From Verrucomicrobiaceae bacterium (lineage in GTDB: Bacteria > Verrucomicrobiota > Verrucomicrobiia > Verrucomicrobiales > Verrucomicrobiaceae), in contig CANIBP010000009.1 of the NCBI GenBank assembly GCA_947466075.1, forward strand, positions 62,001-126,000: DNA of 64,000 nt, written 5' to 3'. Of this stretch, positions 23,465 to 32,802 are shown piece after piece. The position numbers and the translations under genes were made by a program. Every line of letters starts with the position of its first letter. Position 1 is the first letter of the stretch. The notes under the pieces were generated by a model, which was given only the letters and a program-made list of their open reading frames with translations, was not told the DNA's origin and made no database searches.

Positions 23465-26400
23465 CTACTGGATCAACTCTTCTAGATCCGTCTCGCTCAA
23501 GCCTTCCATCATCGGCGCTTGGTCATTCAGAGCGGCTTCGACGAGGCCGCGCTTATGGGCTTGGAGTTTGAGGATGCGTTCCTCGACGGTGCCGCGGATG
23601 GCGAGACGGTAGGCGTTGACGACCTTTTGCTGGCCGATGCGGTGGGCGCGGTCGATGGCCTGGGATTCGACGGCGGGATTCCACCATGGGTCAGCCAGGA
23701 TGACGTTGTCGGCGGCGGTCAGATTAAGGCCGTAGCCGCCGGCTTTGAGGCTGATTAGGAAGATGCGGCAATTCGGGTCTTTCTGGAAACGTTCCACTTG
23801 AGCCGAGCGGTCCTGGCTGCTGCCATCCAGGTAGGCGTGGTCGAGTTTTTCAGCCTTCAAATGGTCACGCATAAGGTGTAAGAACCGAACGAATTGACTG
23901 AACACAAGTAGTTTGCCGCCAGATTCGAGTGTGGATTCGATTTGACCGATGAGGGCCGGCCATTTGCCGGAAAGATCCTCCTGCCCCAGCCCTTTGAGCG
24001 CCTCGGGTTGGACGCCGGTGAGGCGCAAATCGCAGCAAACCTGGCGCAGGCGCAGCAGGACGGTGAACATGGTCATCTTGGCCCCGTTCTGGCCGGAATG
24101 GCGGCGGGCGGCTTTGATCTCCTCCCGGCCCTCCTCCAGAATCCTGCGGTAGAACTCGGTCTGGGCGACGCTGGGGGCGCACCAGAGCACCTGCTCGATC
24201 TTCTCGGGCAGATCCTTGAGCACCTGCCTTTTCGTCCGGCGCAGGAAGAACGGCTGGGTCAACTTCTGGAGCCGCAGCGCGGCTGATTTGCCCGCTGGGA
24301 GGTCCAAACCGGAATGGATCGGACTTTCAAAGCGCTCTTTGAAGGAACTCTGGTTCCCGAGGTAACCCGGCAGCGCGAACTGGAAGATCGACCACAAATC
24401 CCGCACCCCATTCTCCAGTGGCGTCCCCGTCAGGGCGATCCTACCGTTTGATTTGAGGCTGCGGAGCGTTTTGGCCGCGTCCGTATCGGGATTGCGGATG
24501 AAGCTGGCTTCATCGAGTAGGAGCAGACCAAACTGAATACTTTGGTAATGTAAAATATCTCTGATGATCAATTGATAAGATGTCAATACCACGTCATGAA
24601 CGTTGATTGAAGCGAAAGCCTTTTCTCGGCCCGAACCCTGCACCTGGAGCACCTTCAGGGTGGGTGCAAAGCGTTCAAACTCCGCCTGCCAGTTGCCGAG
24701 CAGCGACTTGGGGCAGACCACCAGTACTGGGCCGCTTTGAGACCCTTTTCGCTGCTTCAGGAACAGCGTCAGCGCGATGCTCTGGACAGTTTTCCCGAGG
24801 CCCATCTCATCGGCCAGAATTCCTCCCCTGCCCCTCAGAACTCTAGATGTCATCCAGCAGACGCCTTCCATCTGGTAAGGCCGCAGCATTCCAGCCAACT
24901 CGCCGATTTCGGCCCGAATTTCGTCATCCGTGACCTTGATCTCATTCGCCGCCCCGGCGGCTTCATCGCCAAAGTACGCCGCATGCGCAACATGAACCCG
25001 GGCACCATCCGGCGTCAGTTCCAGCGGAACATCGCGCAGCGATTCCTCCAATTCGTCCACGGCGGCGATGTCGAGGATGTAGCGCTTCCCGTTGCGCCCT
25101 TGAACCGAGCGCTGGCCGGAACGCACCAGTCGCAGTACCTCGGCACGTGGTAGGCGGAAGCCGTCGGCCGATTCGTAGGCGAGCTCCATGCTCAGCCAGT
25201 CCCCGCCGCCCGCTTGACCGCCTTGCGGCACAAACGTGGTTTTCGGGGCAATGCGCTGAATCCCTCTTGTCGCGCCCCGCCAGCGTTCTCCTTCCAGAAT
25301 CGTGGCCAACTCACGTAGTAATGGCAGTTCGGAAGCGTAGAAGTGCAGGACGTTTTCACTGCCCTGCAAACGCCAAGTTTGCCCTTCCAGCGTGAATCCT
25401 AGCCCGTCCAAACGGCGCAAAAGGCGGGATTCACCCTCTCTGTTCCACGCGTAAAATAAAAATTTAGATGATTGATCCTGAATAGGAAAGATAGACGTTG
25501 TAGTATTCAGTTTGGCGCCTTCTGCCATCACCGCCCAGCGATGGGTGCCGTATCGGGCTGAAACCTTGGCCTCCACGGCTTGCAGTGAGCCGTCGAGCTG
25601 AATTTCGAACTCACAGGGCACCGGCGAGACATGGAAGTTTGCCAAGACGCCCCGCAGTTCCATCTGGAAGCACTCGCCCAACGCCTCCCCCTGCTCGGCC
25701 AGCCAGCGCAGCGGCCGTGTGACCGCCCCCCGGCTCAAATCACCTGCAAGGGTGGTCAATTCGGGGCTGTCGGCCAGATGGCGGAACAGCGTGGCCGTTT
25801 GCTGACAGAGCCACCAAGCGCCCAGCACATGCCGATGCTGGCTGCCTTCTAGTGTGAGCCGCACGTTTTGCGCATCGACAGATTCGACCACCAGCGGCAG
25901 TCGCACCAGCTCTGGTGCCACATGCAGCGGGACTTCCTTGCCGTTCGGTTTTCCGGCAAAAACCCGCGGATGCTCCGCCAGCGATTGCAGGAAGACGTTC
26001 AAACCCTCGCCGCGGAGCGAAATGGGCAAGGTCTGCGGCTGCTTGATCCCCTGCCCCGCCAGCCAAGCGGCAAAGAGCGACGTCTCCGCTTCGCCTCCGG
26101 CCTCAAACTTTACAAAGACTCCAAACGGCTCGCGCACTTGCCCTTGGAGCAAGGTTTCCGGTAAATAGAGCGAATAACGTCCCGAGATTGTCAGTGGCGT
26201 GCTCGGTGCAGGCGCCATTTCTCGCTTCGGGCTGGGAGAAGGAGCACTGGAGGCTGATGATAGCTTACTGCCACCGCTTTGCTCCCGCACATGCGCCAGC
26301 GCCACTGCCAGCGCGTGCTCGCACATTATGCCGCTGCGTCGCGCATGCGGGCAGGTGCAGAGATTCTCCACATCTGATGCCGTGCGAATGCGCAGGCCAG

Positions 26401-26554
26401 TGGTGAACTTCATTTTACCTGTGCCAGCCGTGCCACGAATCATTCCGTCATTCGTGCTCGTGACAGCCGCCAAACCGGCATCCACTAGCGAGCGTGCGGA
26501 TTTCATGACCGCCCAACCGCCGATCTCTGCGAGCCATTTCTCTGTGATTTCCAT
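23465..26554 (-). CDS. SWIM zinc-finger SNF2-family helicase
   Basis: The protein has 1029 residues from ATG 26554. A SWIM zinc finger is near the N-terminus (C-T-C-P...C-E-H, ligands about 66, 68, 78, 80). A long variable region of about 420 residues follows, then the SNF2 ATPase core: motif I L-A-D-E-M-G-L-G-K-T, motif Ia, motif II D-E-A-S (usually DEAH/DEAQ), motif III A-L-T-G-T-P-L-E-N, the helicase C domain (V-F-S-Q-F), and motif VI R-A-H-R-I-G-Q. It is a double-strand DNA translocase that may remodel protein-DNA complexes. ATG 26608 would overlap the divergent parA-like start, so 26554 was preferred; the two genes then share a 52-base promoter region. Confidence 0.92.
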   Translation of the reverse strand: MEITEKWLAEIGGWAVMKSARSLVDAGLAAVTSTNDGMIRGTAGTGKMKFTTGLRIRTASDVENLCTCPHARRSGIMCEHALAVALAHVREQSGGSKLSSASSAPSPSPKREMAPAPSTPLTISGRYSLYLPETLLQGQVREPFGVFVKFEAGGEAETSLFAAWLAGQGIKQPQTLPISLRGEGLNVFLQSLAEHPRVFAGKPNGKEVPLHVAPELVRLPLVVESVDAQNVRLTLEGSQHRHVLGAWWLCQQTATLFRHLADSPELTTLAGDLSRGAVTRPLRWLAEQGEALGECFQMELRGVLANFHVSPVPCEFEIQLDGSLQAVEAKVSARYGTHRWAVMAEGAKLNTTTSIFPIQDQSSKFLFYAWNREGESRLLRRLDGLGFTLEGQTWRLQGSENVLHFYASELPLLRELATILEGERWRGATRGIQRIAPKTTFVPQGGQAGGGDWLSMELAYESADGFRLPRAEVLRLVRSGQRSVQGRNGKRYILDIAAVDELEESLRDVPLELTPDGARVHVAHAAYFGDEAAGAANEIKVTDDEIRAEIGELAGMLRPYQMEGVCWMTSRVLRGRGGILADEMGLGKTVQSIALTLFLKQRKGSQSGPVLVVCPKSLLGNWQAEFERFAPTLKVLQVQGSGREKAFASINVHDVVLTSYQLIIRDILHYQSIQFGLLLLDEASFIRNPDTDAAKTLRSLKSNGRIALTGTPLENGVRDLWSIFQFALPGYLGNQSSFKERFESPIHSGLDLPAGKSAALRLQKLTQPFFLRRTKRQVLKDLPEKIEQVLWCAPSVAQTEFYRRILEEGREEIKAARRHSGQNGAKMTMFTVLLRLRQVCCDLRLTGVQPEALKGLGQEDLSGKWPALIGQIESTLESGGKLLVFSQFVRFLHLMRDHLKAEKLDHAYLDGSSQDRSAQVERFQKDPNCRIFLISLKAGGYGLNLTAADNVILADPWWNPAVESQAIDRAHRIGQQKVVNAYRLAIRGTVEERILKLQAHKRGLVEAALNDQAPMMEGLSETDLEELIQ

Positions 26555-26606
26555 TTCGTGCTGGCGTGTCCCATGGTTTATCTGCAAAGTCCAGCGCCAA
26601 GTGCCC

Positions 26607-27398
26607 ATGAGGATCGTTGCTATTTCCAATCAAAAAGGCGGGGTCGGTAAAACGACCACCGCCCTGAACCTCGCCGCATGCCTCACCCAACGAGGCGTGA
26701 GGGTGCTGCTGGTCGATCTCGACCCCCAGGCTAATGCCACCAGCGGCCTCGGCCTTGCCCAGGAAGACGGCGGCAGCCTCTACTCGGCTCTCGTCGATGG
26801 AACTGACCCACGTCTCGCCATCCGCAGCACGCGTCTGCCGAACCTCTCCATTATTCGCTCCCACCAGGAACTTGCCGGCTGCGAGATCGAACTGGCCCAG
26901 GCCGGCAATCACATGGCCCGCTTGCGGGAGGTGCTGACTCCCCTACGTGACTCCGGGCATTTCGATTACGCGATTCTGGACACCCCGCCTTCCCTAGGTG
27001 TCCTCATGACCGGGGCACTGGCGGCGGCCGATGAGTTGCTGGTACCCATTCAGTGCGAATATTTTGGCCTCGAAGGCCTCTCCAAGATCGTCAATGTCGT
27101 CCAGCAGATCCGCGACTGCGGGGCCAATCCCAATTTACTCCTCGAAGGCATCGTCATGACCATGTACGACAGTCGTGCCAACCTCGCTAACCAAGTGGTC
27201 AACGACGTGCGCAACTACTTCGCCGAAACTTGCTACCAGACCCTAATCCCGCGCACCGTGCGCTTGGGAGAGGCTCCCAGCTTTGGCAAAAGCATCATCG
27301 AATACGAGCCCTCGGGCCGTGGTGCGATGGCCTACCGAGCCTTAGCGGATGAGTTTCTTGCCCGGCGTGCTCTAGCACAGCCTGCAGCCACGGTTTAA
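26607..27398 (+). CDS. ParA/Soj family ATPase
   Basis: The protein has 263 residues. It has the deviant Walker A K-G-G-V-G-K-T-T (about 10-17), D-L-D-P-Q-A-N-A-T (A'), and D-T-P-P-S-L-G (Walker B). The length and motifs match chromosomal Soj/ParA rather than MinD, since it lacks a C-terminal amphipathic helix. It should dimerise on ATP, bind DNA non-specifically and help segregate chromosome origins. No parB gene follows, so it is an orphan here; its partner may be elsewhere. It is divergent from the SNF2 gene. A candidate hairpin terminator follows. Confidence 0.92.
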   Translation: MRIVAISNQKGGVGKTTTALNLAACLTQRGVRVLLVDLDPQANATSGLGLAQEDGGSLYSALVDGTDPRLAIRSTRLPNLSIIRSHQELAGCEIELAQAGNHMARLREVLTPLRDSGHFDYAILDTPPSLGVLMTGALAAADELLVPIQCEYFGLEGLSKIVNVVQQIRDCGANPNLLLEGIVMTMYDSRANLANQVVNDVRNYFAETCYQTLIPRTVRLGEAPSFGKSIIEYEPSGRGAMAYRALADEFLARRALAQPAATV

Positions 27399-27420
27399 TC
27401 CGCTTATTCGCTTCATTGCA

Positions 27421-27463
27421 GGCACCTTACGGGCCAGCAATCTCGCGGTGCCACCAATTTTTT
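27421..27463 (+). terminator. Candidate terminator after the ParA gene
   Basis: GGCACC (27421-27426) and GGTGCC (27447-27452) form a 6-bp stem with a 20-base loop, followed by ACCAATTTTTT. The long loop lowers confidence. Confidence 0.4.
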
Positions 27464-27485
27464 GCTACCACAGGAGCGTTCAGCG

Positions 27486-28487
27486 TTACCTAAAGAGCTT
27501 CGATCCGGCCCTGAGATGCGCTTCGTGCTCCATCATGCGAAGTTCCACGCGTTCGCGGATGGTACGTTCACCGATGCCATCGTGCTTGGTGGCGACGAGG
27601 GCTTTGAGCAGGTCGATCATGGACTTCAAATCGTCCATCATGACGTATTCGGGAGCGATCTGACGAGCGTCGTTAAGGTTGTGGTAGTTGCCGAGCGGGA
27701 TGGAGATACCTGCACTGCGAATGCCCGCAGCCTGGGTGGCCGTGGCCTCGCAGGCTCCGGCATCGAGAAGACAGCGCTGCACGCGGATGCCTTGTTCTTT
27801 CGCGGTCGTCATCAACACGGCCATCGCTTCGCTGTCGAAAATGGAAACACGATCGCCAACACGCAATATCGGACCGCCACCCATGACGGCGCCATTGACG
27901 GGCCGACTGGTTTCAAGCGACAGGAAAACGCTGTCTTTGCCGAATGGCCACTTTTGTGCGAGTTGCCATGCGCCGAGCCAGCCGACCTCTTCCGCACGCG
28001 TGAAAGCTGCGTGGACGGTGGTCTGGATATTAAGACGGGCAAGTTCAAGGAACGTCATCACTATTACGGAACAGCCGATGATGTCGTCGCAAGCCGTGGC
28101 TTCGATGCGGGTGTTGGTGATATTGACGGGGAAATTCCAAGTGGCGATCTGGCCTTTGACCTTGCGCAAGCCACGTTTCACACCGGCATCGACCTCTGTT
28201 TTGCCCACACCACCGAGGAAATCCCATTCATCACGCTTGGTGCTGCCAGGTGGTTTAACGAACGCCGGATGGTCCATGTGTGCACCGAACACCCAAGTGG
28301 GCTTGCTCTTGGACTTACCGTTCTTGTAGGTGACCAGCAGATTCCCGAACTTGTCACGGCGCAACTTCACATACGGGCAATCCTTGAGTAATGCTTCGAT
28401 TTCCGCACGCACGTGGTATTCGTGAAACGGCGCAGTTGGCTGCTTGAGCAGTCGTTTGAGAATGTTGTTGAGCTTGGGCGATGCCAT
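27486..28487 (-). CDS. M42-family metallopeptidase
   Basis: The protein has 333 residues from ATG 28487. The dinuclear-metal ligands of the M42 family (FrvX/endoglucanase M/deblocking aminopeptidase) are visible: G-A-H-M-D-H-P (His, Asp), C-D-D (bridging Asp), the catalytic E-E in T-R-A-E-E-V-G, and L-D-A-G-A-C-E-A further on. A final His is in G-N-Y-H-N-L-N. It has no signal peptide, so it is a cytoplasmic aminopeptidase for short peptides. The length is typical. Its ATG overlaps the start codon of the divergent acyltransferase in the same CATG. An open extension to 28637 lies within that gene and was rejected. Confidence 0.88.
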   Translation of the reverse strand: MASPKLNNILKRLLKQPTAPFHEYHVRAEIEALLKDCPYVKLRRDKFGNLLVTYKNGKSKSKPTWVFGAHMDHPAFVKPPGSTKRDEWDFLGGVGKTEVDAGVKRGLRKVKGQIATWNFPVNITNTRIEATACDDIIGCSVIVMTFLELARLNIQTTVHAAFTRAEEVGWLGAWQLAQKWPFGKDSVFLSLETSRPVNGAVMGGGPILRVGDRVSIFDSEAMAVLMTTAKEQGIRVQRCLLDAGACEATATQAAGIRSAGISIPLGNYHNLNDARQIAPEYVMMDDLKSMIDLLKALVATKHDGIGERTIRERVELRMMEHEAHLRAGSKLFR

Positions 28488-29520
28488 GCGCCATCGTAAC
28501 GCGATTTTCGCAAACACCAAACGCCTCGTGAAGAAGCTCCGATATTTATTTGAAACCACCCTCCTCGAAATGGCAGCATGGATCACCCCACGCCTGCCGC
28601 GCCGTCTTGTCATGGCCCTGTCACGCGGAATTGGCACCTTGGCTTACTTTGCGGATCAACGCGGGCGCCGCACAGCTCTAGACAATCTACGCTGTGCCTT
28701 TGGAGACCAGTACTCTCTCAAAGAGCGCAAGCGCATAGCCCGCGGTTCCTACCAGGTATTTGCACGCACCTTTCTTGAACTCTTCTGGTCGGCCCGGCTC
28801 ACCACAGACACTTGGCAGCCACATTTCGACATCCATCCCCCGTCGGCTGAAGCTGAAGCACAAGCACATCAAACGGGTGCAGTTTGGGTGACACCGCATT
28901 TTGGGAACTTTGAGCTCATCAGCATGATCTGGGGATTTCGCGGATTTCCCTTCACCGTGGTGGCGCAGGATTTCAAAAATCCGGCCATCACACAGCTCTT
29001 CAAACGCCTGCGTGAGCAATCCGGCCACACCTATATTTCCCAGGAAAATGCGATTTTGAAACTTATGAAAGCGCTGAAGCGCCAGGGGCACGCGGGTCTG
29101 CTCACAGACCTTAGCATGGTCCCTGGCAGAGCCGCTGCTGCCATCCAATGCTTTGGCATGTGGGCTAGTTTGCCAACGTTGCACGTGGAACTCGCCAAGC
29201 GCCTCGGGCTTGCCATCATGACAGGTGTTTGCCGTCCTCTACCGGATGGCAGGTATGACGTGAAGTTTTTTGAAGTCATCAAACCCAAACCGGAAGATGA
29301 CACCCGCGAAATCACGCAGCGCGTGTGGAACCTCTGTGAGGAAGCGATACGTGAGCATCCTGAATGCTGGTTATGGATGTACAAACACTGGCGCTACCGG
29401 CCTGTCGGTGTTCCGGAAACCCCGCATCCTGATTATCCATTCTATTCCAACTATTCATGGGCATTGGTGGAAATGATTCCTGAATCCATGCGTCCACAAC
29501 AGACAGACAAGGCAGCCTGA
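28486..29520 (+). CDS. LpxL/HtrB-type lipid A acyltransferase family protein
   Basis: The protein has 344 residues from ATG 28486. It belongs to the lysophospholipid/lipid A acyltransferase family: the catalytic H-F-G-N-F-E-L (H-x4-D/E) is at about residue 139, and the C-terminus has W-M-Y-K-H-W-R-Y-R-P, matching the W-x-H-x-R-W block of LpxL. One N-terminal membrane-associated segment is present (about 28-52). It would add a secondary acyl chain to lipid A precursors at the inner-membrane face. The start at 28486 shares bases with the peptidase start on the other strand; ATG 28570 is a shorter alternative that still keeps the catalytic core. Confidence 0.88.
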   Translation: MRHRNAIFANTKRLVKKLRYLFETTLLEMAAWITPRLPRRLVMALSRGIGTLAYFADQRGRRTALDNLRCAFGDQYSLKERKRIARGSYQVFARTFLELFWSARLTTDTWQPHFDIHPPSAEAEAQAHQTGAVWVTPHFGNFELISMIWGFRGFPFTVVAQDFKNPAITQLFKRLREQSGHTYISQENAILKLMKALKRQGHAGLLTDLSMVPGRAAAAIQCFGMWASLPTLHVELAKRLGLAIMTGVCRPLPDGRYDVKFFEVIKPKPEDDTREITQRVWNLCEEAIREHPECWLWMYKHWRYRPVGVPETPHPDYPFYSNYSWALVEMIPESMRPQQTDKAA

Positions 29521-29621
29521 CGCCGAACCAACTGAAAGACTCGGCTGCGTGCTCCAGTTTTTTCGTTGCCCGTCGAGTCCACCACTCGTAAACCTCATGT
29601 CTGTCAAAAACCACCCAGCCA

Positions 29622-31052
29622 ATGTCCATCCCTCATCTTCCCGCTCTTCGCAAAGGCCGCCCCTACGAGTCACTCGACAAAGCTCAGGTCAAAGATCATA
29701 AAACCGGCGAAGTCTGCGCCGAAATCAGTCAGGTGAATGCCGGTATCGTGCGCAAGGATCTCGCGAAGATCGGTGAAGCACGGGCGGCTTTGAAGAAGTT
29801 CACGGTCGAGCAATTGATCGAAATCACCGACAAAGCAGGTGAGCTGTTCCTCAATGGCACCCTCTCTCTCGGTGACAAAGGTCACACGCAGACACCACAG
29901 GAGTACATCGCCACATTATCACGCACCAGCGGCCTGCCACATGTCATGGTGAAGCGCAACATGGCCAAGCTACACTTTGCGCTGACGAACATGAAGATGA
30001 TCCTCAACGGCCTCACGCGCGGCCTAGACCTCAGCGTCATTGATCGCGGCTTCGGCACGCAATCGGGCTGCCCAGTCTCGTACTTTCCCACCTCAAAGTC
30101 CCTGGGCCTCGTGATGCCGAGCAATTCACCTGCCGTGAATTCACTCTGGCTGCCCGCCATCGCTTTGAAGATCCCGGTGGTCATCAAACCCGGACGTGAG
30201 GAGCCTTGGACACCGTATCGTCTCATTCAGTCTTTCATTGCCGCAGGCGCTCCGCCAGAAGCCTTTGGTTTCTATCCTACCGACCACGAAGGCAGCGGCG
30301 AAGTCGTCAAATTGAGCGGCAGAAACCTCGTCTTTGGCGATGTGGCGATGGCGAAGATGTATGAAGGCAATCCTGCGGTGCAGGTGCATGGTCCAGGCTG
30401 GAGTAAAATCATCATTGGCGAGGACAAGATCGAAAACTGGAAGGATTACCTCGACGTCATGGTCGCCTCGATCAGCGATAACGGCGGACGCTCCTGCATC
30501 AATGCCTCTGCCGTTATCGTGCCGAAATATGGCAAGGAAATCGCCACCGCGCTCGCCGAACGCCTCGGTCCGGTGATGCCCACGACCTCCGAAGACGAAA
30601 ATGCCCGACTTGCCGGCTTTGCGAACGTGAAAATGGCCGACTACATCGACGGTGCCATCGACAGTGATCTACAAAAACCTGGTGCTGAAGACTTGACTGC
30701 GCAGTTCCGCAATGGTCCGCGCAAAACCGAGTTCCAAGGCGGCACCTTCCTGCGCCCCACGATCATCTGGTGCTCTGACAATAAGCATCCGCTCGCCAAT
30801 CGCGAATTCCTCTGCCCTTACGCCAGCGTGCTCGAAATCCCGCAGACGGAAGTGCTGGGTCGCATCGGCTACTCGCTCATCGTCACCGCCATCACGCAGG
30901 ATCCGGCTTTCATCAATAATCTACTCGAATGCGGCGACATCGACCGCCTCAATATCGGGCCGATCAGCACGATGAAGATCAGTTGGGACCAGCCGCATGA
31001 AGGCAACATGTTCGAGTTCCTCTACAAGCGCCGTTCGATTGACTGCGCGTGA
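29622..31052 (+). CDS. Aldehyde dehydrogenase family protein
   Basis: The protein has 476 residues. The fold and motifs are those of the ALDH superfamily: S-L-G-L-V-M-P-S-N-S-P-A-V-N (NAD-binding entry, equivalent to the P-W-N segment), P-V-V-I-K-P-G-R-E, and the catalytic Cys in G-G-R-S-C-I-N-A (about 294). The usual general-base Glu region is not obvious, as in CoA-acylating members, so a CoA-dependent acylating activity is possible. It is followed 44 bases downstream by an iron alcohol dehydrogenase. The pair looks like an aldehyde/alcohol interconversion module. No microcompartment shell genes are nearby. Cytoplasmic. Confidence 0.88.
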   Translation: MSIPHLPALRKGRPYESLDKAQVKDHKTGEVCAEISQVNAGIVRKDLAKIGEARAALKKFTVEQLIEITDKAGELFLNGTLSLGDKGHTQTPQEYIATLSRTSGLPHVMVKRNMAKLHFALTNMKMILNGLTRGLDLSVIDRGFGTQSGCPVSYFPTSKSLGLVMPSNSPAVNSLWLPAIALKIPVVIKPGREEPWTPYRLIQSFIAAGAPPEAFGFYPTDHEGSGEVVKLSGRNLVFGDVAMAKMYEGNPAVQVHGPGWSKIIIGEDKIENWKDYLDVMVASISDNGGRSCINASAVIVPKYGKEIATALAERLGPVMPTTSEDENARLAGFANVKMADYIDGAIDSDLQKPGAEDLTAQFRNGPRKTEFQGGTFLRPTIIWCSDNKHPLANREFLCPYASVLEIPQTEVLGRIGYSLIVTAITQDPAFINNLLECGDIDRLNIGPISTMKISWDQPHEGNMFEFLYKRRSIDCA

Positions 31053-31096
31053 GGTTGCCTTGTTCCGCCTGAAGGTGGGACTACCAAACAAACTGC

Positions 31097-32215
31097 ATGT
31101 CACTCGCCCCCTTCGACCACCAGCCGCGAACGCGCCTTATTTATGGCAACGGCACGCTGGCACGTGTCGGTGAACTCGCGCGTGATCTCGGTGGCACGCG
31201 GGCGCTGCTTGTAAGTGACCCCGGTATTTTGAAAGCGGGCTATGTGGTGCGTGCGGTCAGTTTTCTCGTCGGCGCAGGTCTGGAGACCCGCGTGTTCGGC
31301 GAAGTGCGCGAGAATCCCAGCACCGAGGATGTGGACCTCTGCGTGGCTGTGGCCCGCGAGTTCAAAGCTGACATCATCATCGGCCTCGGTGGTGGCAGCA
31401 GCATGGACACTGCGAAGGGCTGTAACTTCATCCTCACCAACGGTGGTCGCATTCACGACTACTGGGGCGTGGGCAAGGCGACAAAGCCCATGCTGCCGCT
31501 CATTGCGATTCCAACGACTTCTGGCACGGGGAGCGAGTGCCAAAGCTTCGCGCTCATTTCTGATGCCGAAACGCATGTCAAAATGGCCTGCGGCGATCCC
31601 AAAGCCGCTGCGAAGGTCGCCATCCTCGACCCCGAACTCACCGTATCACAACCGCAGCGCGTGACGGTCTGCACCGGCATCGATGCACTCTCGCATGCGC
31701 TCGAAACCGCCGTCACCAACAAGCGGAACGCCTTTTCATCGCTCTACTCCCGTGAAGGCTTCCGGTTGTGCCACAGCGGTTTCAGTCGCGTCCTGCGTGA
31801 ACCCAAGGATTTAGAAGCACGTGGCATGATGCTGCTCGGTGCCGCCTATGCAGGCATCGCCATCGAGAACAGCATGCTCGGCGCCACCCATTCGTGTGCG
31901 AACCCGCTGACAGCCAAGTTTCACGTCGTTCATGGCGAAGCCGTAGGCGTGATGCTGCCGCACGTGATCCGTTTCAATGCCAAGCTGCTTGAAATCGCCG
32001 CCGTTTATGAAAGCTACTTCGACGGTGATCTCGCTGACCGCGTGAGCGAACTGCTCTGGGAAGCCCGCATGCCACGCCAGATCTCCGAGTATGGCGTGAA
32101 AGAAGAGCATCTCCGTGATCTCGCCGAAATGGCCGCCAAGCAGTGGACTGCGAAGTTCAATCCACGTGCGCCGAGTGTGGAAGATTTTGTGGAGCTCTAC
32201 CGTGCGGCGTTGTGA
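31097..32215 (+). CDS. Iron-containing alcohol dehydrogenase
   Basis: The protein has 372 residues and is a group III, iron-dependent ADH. The N-terminal dinucleotide domain carries G-L-G-G-G-S-S-M-D-T-A-K (about 95-106) and P-T-T-S-G-T-G-S-E. The metal ligands are visible: D and H in G-I-D-A-L-S-H-A-L-E, H in A-T-H-S-C-A-N-P-L, and H in V-V-H-G-E-A-V-G. It reduces an aldehyde or oxidises an alcohol with NAD(P) and probably works with the ALDH gene just upstream. Its last 84 bases are repeated at 33246-33329, beyond the two-gene module that follows. That copy has no ADH body. Confidence 0.93.
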   Translation: MSLAPFDHQPRTRLIYGNGTLARVGELARDLGGTRALLVSDPGILKAGYVVRAVSFLVGAGLETRVFGEVRENPSTEDVDLCVAVAREFKADIIIGLGGGSSMDTAKGCNFILTNGGRIHDYWGVGKATKPMLPLIAIPTTSGTGSECQSFALISDAETHVKMACGDPKAAAKVAILDPELTVSQPQRVTVCTGIDALSHALETAVTNKRNAFSSLYSREGFRLCHSGFSRVLREPKDLEARGMMLLGAAYAGIAIENSMLGATHSCANPLTAKFHVVHGEAVGVMLPHVIRFNAKLLEIAAVYESYFDGDLADRVSELLWEARMPRQISEYGVKEEHLRDLAEMAAKQWTAKFNPRAPSVEDFVELYRAAL

Positions 32216-32274
32216 TCAATGGGGCGGTGTTATCCTCAGCATTAACCGGACTTTTCGACTCGTGTCTCTAGGCG

Positions 32275-32802
32275 TCACGCTTTCAACTCATCCAGCGTTC
32301 GTGCCACCTTGAGTTGCAGGCGCTCATCCAATTCGATCTGAGACACGCGGTCTGCCACTGCCAGCCACGTCACACGATTCTTAGCGATCAACAACCGCAC
32401 CAAGATCAGATCCTTAGGACGTCCCACCAGCACCTTCACCGCGATAAGGTCCACCGGATCGAGCGCCAGTGCCTTCTCCACGCATGGCACCGGCACGAGA
32501 CGCTCATGCCACCCTTGTGGCAGAGTTTCAAAGATCGTCGGTCTAACGATGTCGGCGTGATAACCATGACGCAGGTGAAAGGCCTTCGACTCGCCGAGAG
32601 CCTGGTCCAGCATCAGTGCCGTGGTTTCATCAAATGGCTCGGGACACAGGTCCGCGTCGAAAGTTTGAGCCAGCGGCCCATCTTCGCGACCGAGGTCGGG
32701 AAATGACGCCAGCAGCGAAGCCGAACCGATCACTACCAGACGGCAATCATCCGCCAAAGCCGAGGCAGCGCCCACAAGATGCTGGAGCGCGCTCAGATTC
32801 AT
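32275..32802 (-). CDS. DUF6036-like nucleotidyltransferase
   Basis: The protein has 175 residues. The nucleotidyltransferase-like signature is V-I-G-S-A-S-L-L (G-S helix) followed by the T-F-D-A-D-L metal-binding Asp pair at about residues 47-52. A third acidic strand may be A-D-I-V. The later part (LALDPVDLIAVKVLVGRPKDL) resembles the D-L-x-x-x-K-x-x-A-x-R-x-K-D-x-x-D segment of DUF6036/AbiEii-type enzymes. It is probably cytoplasmic. It overlaps the upstream small gene by four bases (ATGA), so both are co-translated. Such pairs often act as toxin and antitoxin, but this is inference. The pair lies between two copies of the ADH 3' end. Confidence 0.75.
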   Translation of the reverse strand: MNLSALQHLVGAASALADDCRLVVIGSASLLASFPDLGREDGPLAQTFDADLCPEPFDETTALMLDQALGESKAFHLRHGYHADIVRPTIFETLPQGWHERLVPVPCVEKALALDPVDLIAVKVLVGRPKDLILVRLLIAKNRVTWLAVADRVSQIELDERLQLKVARTLDELKA

